From Echinarachnius parma (lineage: Eukaryota; Echinodermata; Echinoidea; Clypeasteroida; Echinarachniidae), in assembly GCA_037951105.1 (NCBI GenBank), contig JBAMJV010008877.1, forward strand, positions 48,486 to 112,485: 64,000 bases of DNA, given 5' to 3'. The stretch's first letter is position 1, and the number at the start of each line of letters is the position of its first letter. The notes beneath the pieces are model-generated. The model made no database searches, was not told the DNA's origin, and saw only the letters and a list, made by a program, of their open reading frames with translations. Shown in pieces: positions 44,970-56,300 of the stretch. The translations under genes and the position numbers were made by a program.

Positions 44970-45012
44970 CGTCATTCATGGAATAGTAAATGCTATTCCA
45001 TGAATGACGTCA
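44970..45012. repeat. Short perfect palindrome with CRE sites
   Basis: TGACGTCATTCATGGAATAG and its exact reverse complement are separated by ~6 bp. Each arm carries the ATF/CREB consensus TGACGTCA. Could be a small hairpin repeat end; no adjacent gene is seen. Confidence 0.8.
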
Positions 45013-45558
45013 TAGATGCCGGGTGATCATATTGAGCCCATAGAGATGCGTGTTATAGAACTTCCCTGCGAGCAGAGGTCTTGTTTGAGCTTGCGAAAGA
45101 TGCTCGACGAGATTTCTCAAAGAGTTATTTAAAAAGAAATACAGCATATTTTCACCCGTGAATATCAATAAGTTCCAAAGAATATTCTAGAGATGCATTT
45201 CATGTATAACGTAGCGGTATTCGAATTAAAAAATGTCGATAATGGTGCACATTGTACATCATTGTCCTTTTGGGTCGTGACACTAATTCGTCATTTAACA
45301 ATCGGCCGTGGTGTGCACTGCACTAGTTGTATGTGTAATGTAGGAATAACAATTTTCTCCATACAATTACACGTGTGAAGTATGTAAAGCAGGTTAATTA
45401 TTCACTTTGATGCGCGCGTTTTGCATTTTGGTGCGCATTAGTTGTTAAGGCGCGTAACCATGAATGGAAAGATAGCGCAATACGCGCTCTGCGCTAGGAC
45501 TATTGCGCAAAGGGGGTCAGTGTCACAAACAGAACATAGTCAGTCCAGTGATGGTTCC

Positions 45559-45598
<40 letters not shown>

Positions 45599-45663
45599 CT
45601 TTAATTTAATTTGAAATCATTTATTTTTGCGATGATTATGATTATGCGAAGGATATAAAACAA

Positions 45664-45824
45664 ATATATCATGCACTATTTCGAGCCACTAGTGAAATTA
45701 TGGATTCCTCGGTGACAGAAAAAGCACTATGTTCTTCGGGTCTACGACCCTCAGAACATAGTGCTTTTCCTGTCACCTCGGAATCCATAATTTCAACTAG
45801 AGGCTCTCAGTGCATGGTATATTT
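45664..45824. repeat. Strong hairpin, ~70-bp arms
   Basis: GACAGAAAAAGCACTATGTT is mirrored after a ~16-bp loop. The pairing extends outward through GGATTCC and TGCACT to ATATATC with few mismatches. Probably a foldback repeat. Preceded by a T run (about 45562-45598). Confidence 0.88.
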
Positions 45825-46960
45825 GTTTATTAAACCACACCTTGAAAGTGCTTAACTGCCCAAATACAAAATCTTCTGGGGGCTACGCCGCCTGGAATTA
45901 TGATTATTTAGCATATATCTAGTTATTGGTGTATGAGTATGATAAAGTGAACCAATACAAGACTGAATGATAACTTGAGAATTGACATGTATAAATTATC
46001 TTTCTTTTTATAATTAAAGAATAATCCAGGTCCATGAAAATATAACAAATCATGGAAAGTAAAATATTCAATGCCAACGGTTGCGGAAGAAAAACATACA
46101 AACATGCAATAGTAAAGAGGATTTCAAATTGGCACATATCTATGGAAAAGGTGTATGTTTCATAATAAAAATTGAATTAAGCTTCAGTAAGCATTTCAGC
46201 ATGTTGCGAAATAATTATATATTCAACAAATTACAAAAAAAGGTTAGGCGGTAGATTATAATACAGGCATATATGATATACATTGTTATATACATGTATC
46301 ATTTTATGTACTCTATTGATTATTTTATTATATATTTAGGTGTACATTTCATGCAAATGTTTTAATAGGGTGTTGTGTGTGTGTGTGTGTGTGTTTATGT
46401 GCGTGATCTGTATTAGTAATATTTATTTTTTATTTTTTTAATTTGTATATTTAAGGGCCATTTCTTTTAGAACAGTGTACTATGTCTTAATGTTGCGATT
46501 TGTTGTATTGTTTTTATGGTTGAATAAATTAAATAAATGAAATATATATAATATTTCCGTACTATGTATTCAGGTGTTTCGTACATACCACAAACGTTTA
46601 TTGAGTGTAGATTATGTGCCGGTTATATACTAGGCTACTGACATATTACTATAGACGTAGTTGTAGTAGTAGAATAGTTATACATGATGTAATAAATGTT
46701 AGTATTAATATGATAATGTGTATCCTAATGATAATTCCGATTACTATATCGTCAACCAATACTTCAAAGGAGGAGAGCAACAATTTTCTCACTGCAAAAT
46801 TAACTGCTTTTTAGTATGTTCCTGGTAATACACGATTTTTGTTTAAATTGTCACTTTATTAGGCAAATCCACCAACAAAAAAGGACGTAGGCCTACATAA
46901 CCCAGGACACATGGCATATACTTGTCAGCGCAGGGCAGTAAAATAGTATAATGAACGATA

Positions 46961-47846
46961 TATATACTCCGCACAAAAAGTTCCGCAGTCGAGGTTTGCG
47001 CATTAATAATTCTATTACGCTATTACCATTCATAAATTTGGTATAATTGGAAAGCGTAAATTCCCCCCTTTACATTGATATAACATTTGCTATGAATATT
47101 TTATCATGGAATGTGCATTGCATCCAAATGTAGGGCAAAGTCAAAAGTGAAATGTTGCAAAATGCACTAATTTTGTCAACAAAGGGCCTTCCTTTTGTTT
47201 GAAGATTAAAACGTGGCTTGAATGCCTATTACGTTATTATCATTCATACAATTGGTATCATTAGAAAGCGTGAATCCTCCTCTTTGTATTGATATAACAT
47301 TTGCTATGAATATTTTATCATGGGATGTGCATTATATCCGAATGTAGGGCAAAGTAAAAAAAATGAAATGTTGCAAAATGCACTAATTTTGTCAACAAAG
47401 GGCCTTCCTTTTGTTTGAAGATTAAACGTGGCTTGAATGCCTATTACGTTATTATCATTCATACAATTGGTATCATTAGAAAGCGTGAATCCTCCTCTTT
47501 GTATTGATATAACATTTGCTATGAATATTTTATCATGGGGTGTGCCTTTCTTTTGTTTGAAGATTAAAACGTGACTTGAATGCATGACCACCTCACCCCA
47601 TTCAAGCCAAGGAAGGCACACTGTTGACAAAATCAGTGCATTTTGCAACATTTCACTTTTGACTTTGCCCTACATTTGGATGCAATGCACATTCCATGAT
47701 AAAATATTCATAGCAAATGTTATATCAATGTAAAGGGGAGAATTTACGCTTTCCAATGATACCAAATTTATGAATGGTAATAGCGTAATAGAAAAGTTAT
47801 TAATGCGCAAACCTCGATTGTGGAACTTTTTGTGCGGAGTATATAA
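46961..47846. mobile_element. Foldback element with ~230-bp inverted repeats
   Basis: Arms starting TATATACTCCGCACAAAAAG face each other and are almost identical for over 200 bp. The middle holds two more tandem copies of the arm's inner part (period ~200 bp; repeated phrase GAATATTTTATCATGG). No coding frame is credible. Confidence 0.88.
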
Positions 47847-48065
47847 TGTAATACAAAAGATGTCTTACACTTAATGTGTAGTATATCAATAGCAACAATA
47901 GCAAGTGGTAATAACTAGCAAGTACAATGTAATCATAATACAAAAGATGTGTAACACTTATTCAAGTAATTAACATTAACATTAAATCGTTTTAAAATGA
48001 TATATCTAACATGTAAAGAAACTGGCCAGAAATATATAATGTGATTGAAAAAGGGCAAAGAAAAT

Positions 48066-48330
48066 GGGATTCAAACAGGATTCCAACCCGTCCTCCGGAT
48101 TGCTAGACCGGTGCTCTTACCGATTGAGCTATATAGAAAATCTTAGTACGGCGCTCGTCTCTTCGGGTGTATGTCAGGTGTATAGCTTGTGACCACTCGA
48201 GCAATGAAAATTAAGGGGTTTCAGGGACGAGCGCCGTACTAGGGTTTTCTGTAGCTCAGTCGGTAAGAGCATACACCGGTCTAGCAATCCGGAGGTCTCG
48301 GGTTCGAATCCCGTTGGAATCCTATTTTCT
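48066..48330. repeat. Head-to-head pair of tRNA-like sequences
   Basis: The plus-strand copy at 48241-48323 has an A box (TAGCTCAGTCGG), a B box (GGTTCGAATCC), an anticodon-loop-like CTAGCAA and a 7-bp acceptor stem with two G-T pairs. A minus-strand copy lies at 48077-48144. Their 5' flanks (ACGAGCGCCGTACTA) are inverted copies too, so the whole is an inverted duplication. Likely a tRNA-derived SINE or pseudogene; a functional Ala-type tRNA is not excluded for the plus copy. Confidence 0.65.
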
Positions 48331-48656
48331 TTGCTCATTTTCTTTGCTATTTTTCAATCAAAATGATATATCAATAGATCAACATATATTAATACATGTA
48401 CACATCAAGTTTAAGTTACAATGTGGTCTGAACAACCGCCACTAGCAGAACAGTACTATCAAACATGTCAGAGGTTTCTTTCAGATCATCGATATTGTTC
48501 CCTTACCTTTCTTATTTGAAGGAGATAACCGATAGTGTTTGTTTTCACTTATATCATACTGATAATAGGATGAATACTAACTATATCTGACAGTTCTGAG
48601 CATAATCGGTCAAAAAATAAAAATGACTTTATTTTGTTGATATGGTGTATTGGGGC

Positions 48657-48860
48657 AGTGGTGGATCTACGGGGGGGGGGGGGGGGGTTAACGGGGTAAA
48701 CCCCCCCCCCCCCCCCCCCTCCCTCCTTGTGCTGCCAAGTGAAAATGTGATGTGCATAGAAAAACGCCATCATGTGTCCAGACCCACACAGTATCCGCAT
48801 CGTCTTTGGGTCAACCCCCAAACCCCCCCCCCCCCTTTAGCAAAAAGCTAGATCCGCCCC
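48657..48860. mobile_element. hAT-like MITE remnant
   Basis: Ends CAGTGGTGGATCTA and (reverse) CAGGGGCGGATCTA face each other around G and C homopolymers. No clean 8-bp duplication was found, so it is old or only partly preserved. Confidence 0.55.
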
Positions 48861-48869
48861 TGTGTGGGA

Positions 48870-50099
48870 CTTAAATTGGCATGCATGGCACTATGGCCAA
48901 GTTTTTGTACAAATGTCAATGTCAATGTAATTCGTAATGTTGTCATTTTTCATTCTACGAACTTACTATCTTACATACCTGTGCAGACATTTTGTTTTTA
49001 TGTATTGTAAAAAACATAATAATTATCATAAATAAAAATTTTACAAAACAAAACTATACTCATTCGCTTTGTGCGCTCTCGAATGGAATTTCCAAGGATA
49101 TACCATGTATACAGTGTGTCACAATATACATATTTGGTATATACTGTATTAAAGACAAATAATCGGCAGGTGTAGAATGTATTAAGTAATTATTCAATTG
49201 GCTAAATATTATTCTTAAATATGTTGAAACCATTGCCTAAATAATATTTTAATGGATGTCGCGCATCCTGTTGAATCAACAGAGGCTTTACAAAATCTTC
49301 AAATATTCGTCTACTGAAGTAGTGTTTGATCATTAATGTGTCGTATTACATTTCAAGCCAATTTGCTTCCTTTGAGGGAAAACTTTTATGATCTTAATAT
49401 TCAAACACAAACCATTGCAAATGTCTTCAACCGATGCCAGTAACAGTAACAAGGCAAAAGTCTTCAGTTTATTGACACCTTCGGGGGAAGTGTCTAAAGT
49501 GATATACAATTCTAAGGCGATCTGAATCCTGAAGCAAGAAAGAACTCTATCCAGAAAACGTGCCTAATCTGGAGATACAATAACATTTAACCATTTTTTA
49601 CCCTTCCAACATTACGACGAATCGAATTGCACTCTAAAGTCATTACTACGTCGTTAATATATCACAATTCGTTGTGAGAAGACCGAATGTGTGCAAAAAA
49701 AAAAGTCCATCACTATTTTCTAACAATGGGTTAGGTGTATTTGAATACAATCAGACATAATTTGAGATCCACCGAATGAAATATGTCAAGCAAAAGCCAT
49801 CTGAAGGCAGAACTTTGACCATATATTATGTACCAAACAATAATGTTTTTTTCATAATCATAATTCAATAAAAAAAGATTCCTGACGGTATTCTTTTTTA
49901 GACATACGTAGTGTATGTCGTTCAAAATATGCTAATGATAAATATATATAAGCACTATTTTAATTGATTTTGAAATCGATTTAATTTGTTCAATTATATG
50001 GCATATCTTATCGCCAACATATTTATATAGGGTATTGTTCTGTTTGTTTAATGTTTCCTTTTATACCCCTTTTTACTATATAATGTTTGGCCTTATGAT
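48870..50099. other. Intergenic, 3' of the Ig receptor gene
   Basis: AT-rich with no gene or clear repeat recognised. It probably includes the 3' UTR of the minus-strand Ig gene. Confidence 0.4.
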
Positions 50100-50377
50100 T
50101 CATACGGTTCTGTAATTTTCCTGTTTTATTTTTAGGATATTTCTTTCCAGATTAATCGCTTCAAGTTGTTTCTCCAGCGCAGCTATTTTGACTTTATTTT
50201 TGGTTTCATATGTTTTCAATTCCTCTATTTCCGTTTTCATATCCCGTATGTTTGTACTATATTCTTGGAGTCGGGTTTCGATGGTAGGTTCGTCTTCCTC
50301 ATCCATGTCAGGGTTAGAATTGGTTGTTACCACATTAAGTCCATGTGTAGATTCGCTTCCTCCTTCTCCCCCTTTAT
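50100..50377 (-). CDS. Ig receptor exon 5, cytoplasmic coiled coil
   Basis: It encodes DKGGEGGSESTHGLNVVTTN, an acidic MDEEDEPTIETRLQEY segment and then heptad-like IRDMKTEIEELKTYETKNKV, KIAALEKQLEAINLERNILK, ending ENYRTV. A coiled-coil tail would allow dimerisation or docking of an intracellular partner. The stop is at 50100-50102. Confidence 0.82.
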
Positions 50378-53300
50378 CTGTTAAAAATGAATACGTAGTA
50401 ATGTCAAGACTGTACGCCGAATTGGATTTGAAAACGTCAAGGGGGGGGGGGGGGGGCACTTTCCCCCAATTATTTGACGGGAACAATACAAATATTAGGG
50501 TACAATCTTTTAACAGTGACCCTGTCATTTTCCGACAATGGCCCAACATCATCTCATGACATGATGTTGGGCCATTGTCGGAAAATGACCTTATTCCAAT
50601 ATATCACAAAAATGACGTCGTGACGATGTTGGGCTGGCGGACATTTTAACGTCGAGCCCACATCAGAATTTGATATCTGTCCTATGTCTGGATTCGGTGT
50701 TGGGCCATTGTCGGAAATTGACGTTGGCTCAACATCACGAACTAATAATCATTTAAGGGGGTATCCCACTGAGCGGCGAACGTTTGCGAATGTTAGCGAA
50801 AATCAGGGTTTGCCTCTGCCACCCTGATTTTTGCCAACATTTGTCAGAAAAGTTGGCGAATCCAAAATTCGCAAACGTTCGTAAGCATTCGCCGCTCAAT
50901 GGGTCGATTGCATTAAAGAACCATATTATGGTCATGTAATCGCTAGCATTGGCGAACGTTAGCGACACCGTCTTAAAACCGTTTGCGAACGTTTGCAACT
51001 GTTTGCGAAAAAATAAATTCGCAAAGAAATTTTAAAAACCGTTTGCGAATTTTCTTGCGACCGTTTGCAACCGTTAACGAACCTTTTGCAACCTTTAACG
51101 AATCCTGGCGAAATCCCAAATTTGCTATATTCGCAAACGTTCGCAAACGTTTGCCGCTCAGTGGGATACCCCCTTTAAAGCCTTTTCTGTTGGGAATTTG
51201 GGAGGGGATATTCTCTCCCACGTCTTTCCCGCAGACTTTCACAGACCTTCCAAAAGTATTTGCTCATTTATACGCACTGTATTGCAACACATTCTTGCAC
51301 ATTATTTTCTACACATTAGTTTGAACAATCATCATGCTTATCAAGATTAAATTTGTGTTGTGTGCTGATTGTACAGAACATAAATCTGCTAGCTGTGCTA
51401 TATGTGCTTAACTGCAAATAAATACAGGGAGCGTATTCTTACACCTTCATATATGAATGTGTAAGAATACGCTCTCTGTATGTATTTGCAGTTAAGCACA
51501 TGGCACACGTAAAGTACAGCTTGCATAGTTATATAGTATATTTAAAGAAACTAACCATGGTCACGATTGAGTTGATTCCTCTTAGTGAATATATACCAGG
51601 TGACAAGCGTGATAATGAGCGCTGCAATCACCAGTACCACGGGCACAACTGTGGAAAATAAAATGTGTTTGCGGACGGTGGTTTAAGGTTACGATTTATT
51701 GTGTTTTATAATTACTATTATTATTATGAAATAGTAATTTAAGCAACTGTGATACTAATTATATCATTAATAAATACTTGTAATTAAAGGAGAGGGACAA
51801 CAACACTATGACACATAATGAAAGAATATGAGATAATGATTGTCAAATAATAATGACAATTACTGATAAAACTCATTTATAACAGAGATGACTATATGAT
51901 GGTGCAAAAATAAGATAAAGCCCAAGGCGTTCGTAACACGTTATAATTAGTTAGTATGGAACATTTATGTAATAATCACACTAAGGAAAAATTACTATTT
52001 CTTTATGGACCAGTTTCCCCACCTTCGACGTACTTTTGATTATGTTCTATATACAGAATTTCATGCTAATATATATATAATTATGTTAGCAAGGGAAGAA
52101 CATCATCCAAAGTCACTCGTAATATACGAAATAATCCCATTCATGGTGTACAGCATGGAGGCTGCCATATTAATTGTTTAAACCAGGATTTTGTTAAAAT
52201 GTGACGGAATAGTCGCTATCTTATTCCATTGTCCACTATACAGCTGTTTCAATGTTTTGGGGAATACTTGGCCGTTATACATAAATGTATCAATGTATCA
52301 ACTACGGGAGAACTTAAGTCTTCCATCAGGAGCACTTGTGTCATCTACATTCAACGACAAAATATTTAAGTTTTGACAACTCCCAATTAATCGATATTAT
52401 TTGGTCGGACACATGTATTGATTTAAAATTTAGATTCATGTTATTGTTCAGTTTTGGTACAGAGGGCGCTTAAATTAATACTTGTTTTCAAGGTTATGAG
52501 TTTTGAGGTAGATTTGAAAGAGCACACAATTTTAATGACAGAATCAACTTTGTTTGATCAAAATCGGTTCAGAGACGGCTGTAATATCCATAAATATAAC
52601 AATTTGTAATTACTGTGGGATCCCACAATAATTCGATACTTTTGAACCAGCTGTGGACAACAGAATAATATAAAATGCTTTCACTTTTCAAACATTTACA
52701 AAAAGAGGCTTTAACATAGTTGTTGATGATCTTTCTATTTAATCATCATTTTAAAAAAGTATCTCATGCACTCATTTTTGTATAACAAATGGTTGAAACC
52801 GTAATGCGTTTTTAAAGAGCGCCCTCTTGTGTTTTATATGATATTTTTGAATGATAACATGTTTGTATTTGTATGATTTAGATGGGAATGTAAAATCGAA
52901 TGATATATATTATGTTATTCTGCAGTTTACTTTATGTACTGATTATTTTTGTATTGTTTGTATGTAAGCAATTAAGAAGACAAAATATTGAAAAAAAGTG
53001 TTTTATTTTGATTCATTGTGATTAAACTTTTTGACTGCATAATGCATCTTGTCCGTGCACATGCAAAATAAGAGAACTTTTTTAAATTTTGATAGTTGTT
53101 TGTAATTTGTTGTTAAGCGTGGTGGAGTTGTAAATATTAGTTTAAAGGGACATTCCCTCTTTTGCAAGCCAAATTTCAAAAGTTGCGAGGTTATTGTCTT
53201 ATATCATGCCTGAAAAAATTAGGGCTTGAAATATATTTTTCGTGAAGTTATAGACCTAATATTAATAAAACGACAACCAACGGTTAATTGTGCATTTACG

Positions 53301-56300
53301 TGTATTCACCCAGTGCGGAAGTTCGTACACGGATTCCACGAAGTACCACGACGTTATGCGTGACCCCTACGTGACCCGCGCTAGCTACGTGACCCACACA
53401 CACATAATACGGACTTTTCGATTTGTACGTTCACTAGTGGACTGGTACAGTGACGTCATTTTTTGAACCAGTACGCATGCGTATCTACGTGCCCGTCGTT
53501 CGTACCAGATATCTAATACGTGTACACCCCTGTTTTGCCGTCGGTCTAGATCTGTGACGACAAGCACTATTAGGCTACTAAAACAACGTCATATATAGCT
53601 GTATATTTCTTGTTTCTCTGCTGTGGTCTCTGTAAACAGGTTAAATGAACTATATGATTTAAATGAACTTGTCTATAAAGGTTACCCGTTTATAGCGTCC
53701 ACTCTTCTTGTCTGCATTGGGTGGTCACTATACACAGGTGTTACTATATCTCATTTTAATTCTATGGAGTCTGTCAATAATAAGTCACCTGATTATAGCG
53801 CCCACTTCCATGCATTGTTTCATTTGGATGGTCACTATACACAGGTTTGACAGTACACTGTGTTATGAAATTTGTCTATAAAGGTCACCTGTTTATAGCA
53901 ACCACATGTCTTGTTGCACTTGGGTGGTCACCATACAAAGTTTACTGTTTATGATTTTATGGAACAGGTCTATAAAGGGCACCTGTGTATTGCGGCAAAT
54001 GTTCTTATTTTCCTTTGGTGGTCGTTATACACAGGTTTGACTGTAAACAATATGTTGGCACCTGTCTATAAAGGTCACTTGCAATTAAGTGTTGTTTCCA
54101 TTGAGTGGTCACTATACAGAGGTTTGTCTTAATACGATTTTATAGAACCTGTCTATAAAGGTCACCTGTTTAGAGCGGCTATTTTTTTTCTCCATTCCAT
54201 CTGGTGGTCATTACACACAGGTTTGACTGTAAACAATATGTTGGCACCTGTCTATAAAGGTCACTTGCAATTAAGTGTCAATTGTATTGTTTCCATTGAG
54301 TGGTCACTATACAGAGGTTTGTCTTAATAAGATTTTATAGAACCTGTCTATAAAGGTCACCTGTTTAGAGCGGCCATTTTTTCTTCATTCCATCTGGTGG
54401 TCATTACACACAGGTTTGACTGTAAACGATATTTCGAAACCTGTCTACAAAGGTCACCTGATAATAGCGGCCAATTTTCTTGTTTCCTTTGGTGGTCTTT
54501 CTACACAGGTTTGACTGTAAACGACTTTTCGGAACATGTATTTAAAGGTCACCTGATCATAGCGCCCAATTTTCTTGTTTTCCATTGGTGGTCATACACA
54601 GGTTTGACTGTAAACAATATTTCGGAACCTGTCTATAAAGGTCACCTGATAATAGCTGCCAATTTTCTTGTTTTCATTTGGTGGTCTTTACACACAGGTT
54701 TGACTGTAAACGGTATTTTTGAACTGTCTGCAATGGACACCAGTTTATAGCTGCCAATTATTCATATCCCTTTGGTGGTCATTATTTATACACAGGTTTG
54801 ACTGTATGTTGGCACCTGTCTATAAAGGTCACTTGCAATCAAGTGTCAATTGTATTGTTTCAATTGAGTGGTCACTATACAGAGGTTTGTCTTAATAAGA
54901 TTTTATAGAACCTGTCTATAAAGGTCACCTGTTAAGAGCGGCCATTTTTCTTCTTTCAATCTGGTGGTCACTATACACAGGTTTGACTGTATTGGATATC
55001 AAAACCCTTTTTTTACAAAACTAATCTTCTATTCTCTGCAAACTTCGCACGAGCAATGCATGGCGTAACTATCCCGAGACTTGAACGCGCGTCGTCGTAT
55101 AAAATCGAAAAGGTAAATAGCAACAGTCAACGTGCCTAGTCAACTCAATGTGGTACTTCACTGGGACGACAGGTCAACGGTCCTCGTATCAGCGATCGAA
55201 AACTCCCTAATAATAGCATGACCGAATATTAAACAAAATAACCAAACCTCGCTTAAACTAACTACATGTAAATACATATTCTTCATTTTTGAGATTTTTT
55301 CCGTGACATACCTTAACAAATGTCGGCTTCACAATATCTTTATAAGAATAAGTACAATATTGTTGTAATATTATGCTAAATCAGTTAAACTCTTTTATTG
55401 ACAGATATATAGTTTGATGGAGGGACGCATTCTTTTTTATCCGTATCTGATTTTTTGTGTGTGTGTTATATTCATCCCAATCCGTCAACTGGATACTGTT
55501 CAGACGTTTTGTAAAAGAGGGACAGTCCCTTTAAATAGTTTGTAATGTTATAGTGCAGGTTTTGATTACTTAAAATTCATTCTTTTTAAACCAAAAACTG
55601 TACTCTCCTTTTAAGCTTACATCTTGATCATTCGTATGTTATCCTTAACACGGATAGCACAAGGAATCATTTAAAAACATTGTTACTAAGGAATCATTAC
55701 CAATTAAATAGTGGAAATACGTTAGCCCAATATCGCATTAAAAATCCCACCGAAACCAGCTGAAGTAGTGCGACGTTAGTAGGCCTATCGGGAGCGGACT
55801 ATCATTAGCAGACGATGTCCAATAGACATGATAGATGAAATACCCAATTTATAGCGCCTTTTCATCACGCCATTTTTTAAATCGTTGTTTGTTTTAATTG
55901 TTTAGGAGAATAGTTGCCATTATTTGTGCCACTTCCTCATTTATAATAGCACATTGCTGTCTTTGACACTCATTTTTGTCGGGCCCACCGAGGTGGTAGG
56001 GAGAAAAAAGTCCGGCGCAGAGAGTGCCGACTCGACCCGATCCGACTGGTTTTCAGTCAGGCTAGAGTCAGTTTCGCTCAGTCGGAGCCGATCCAACATG
56101 TTGAATCGACCTTGAATGACCTCCGACTGGCACTTGACTGGAAAAACCGGAGTCCTGAGGCAGCACATACTGAGCTAATCAGGCTGAAAACCAGTCGGAT
56201 CGGGTCGAGTCGGCTCTGTCTGCGCAGGGCATACAGCATTAAGGGATCCAAATTGCGTCCGTCTATTTGTCCTCCATCCGTATTTCGATCTGTCCTGCGT

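Noticed and set aside
47304-47651. 115-codon minus-strand frame
   Set aside because: It lies wholly inside the foldback element with internal tandem copies and has no protein-like features.
50983-51324. 113-codon plus-strand frame and its antisense partners
   Set aside because: They arise from the reiterated GCGAACGTTTGCGAA units of a TTAA-flanked MITE.
53640-54990. CRISPR-like regular repeats
   Set aside because: The units are about 100-bp degenerate tandem repeats without distinct spacers, inside a eukaryotic transposon.
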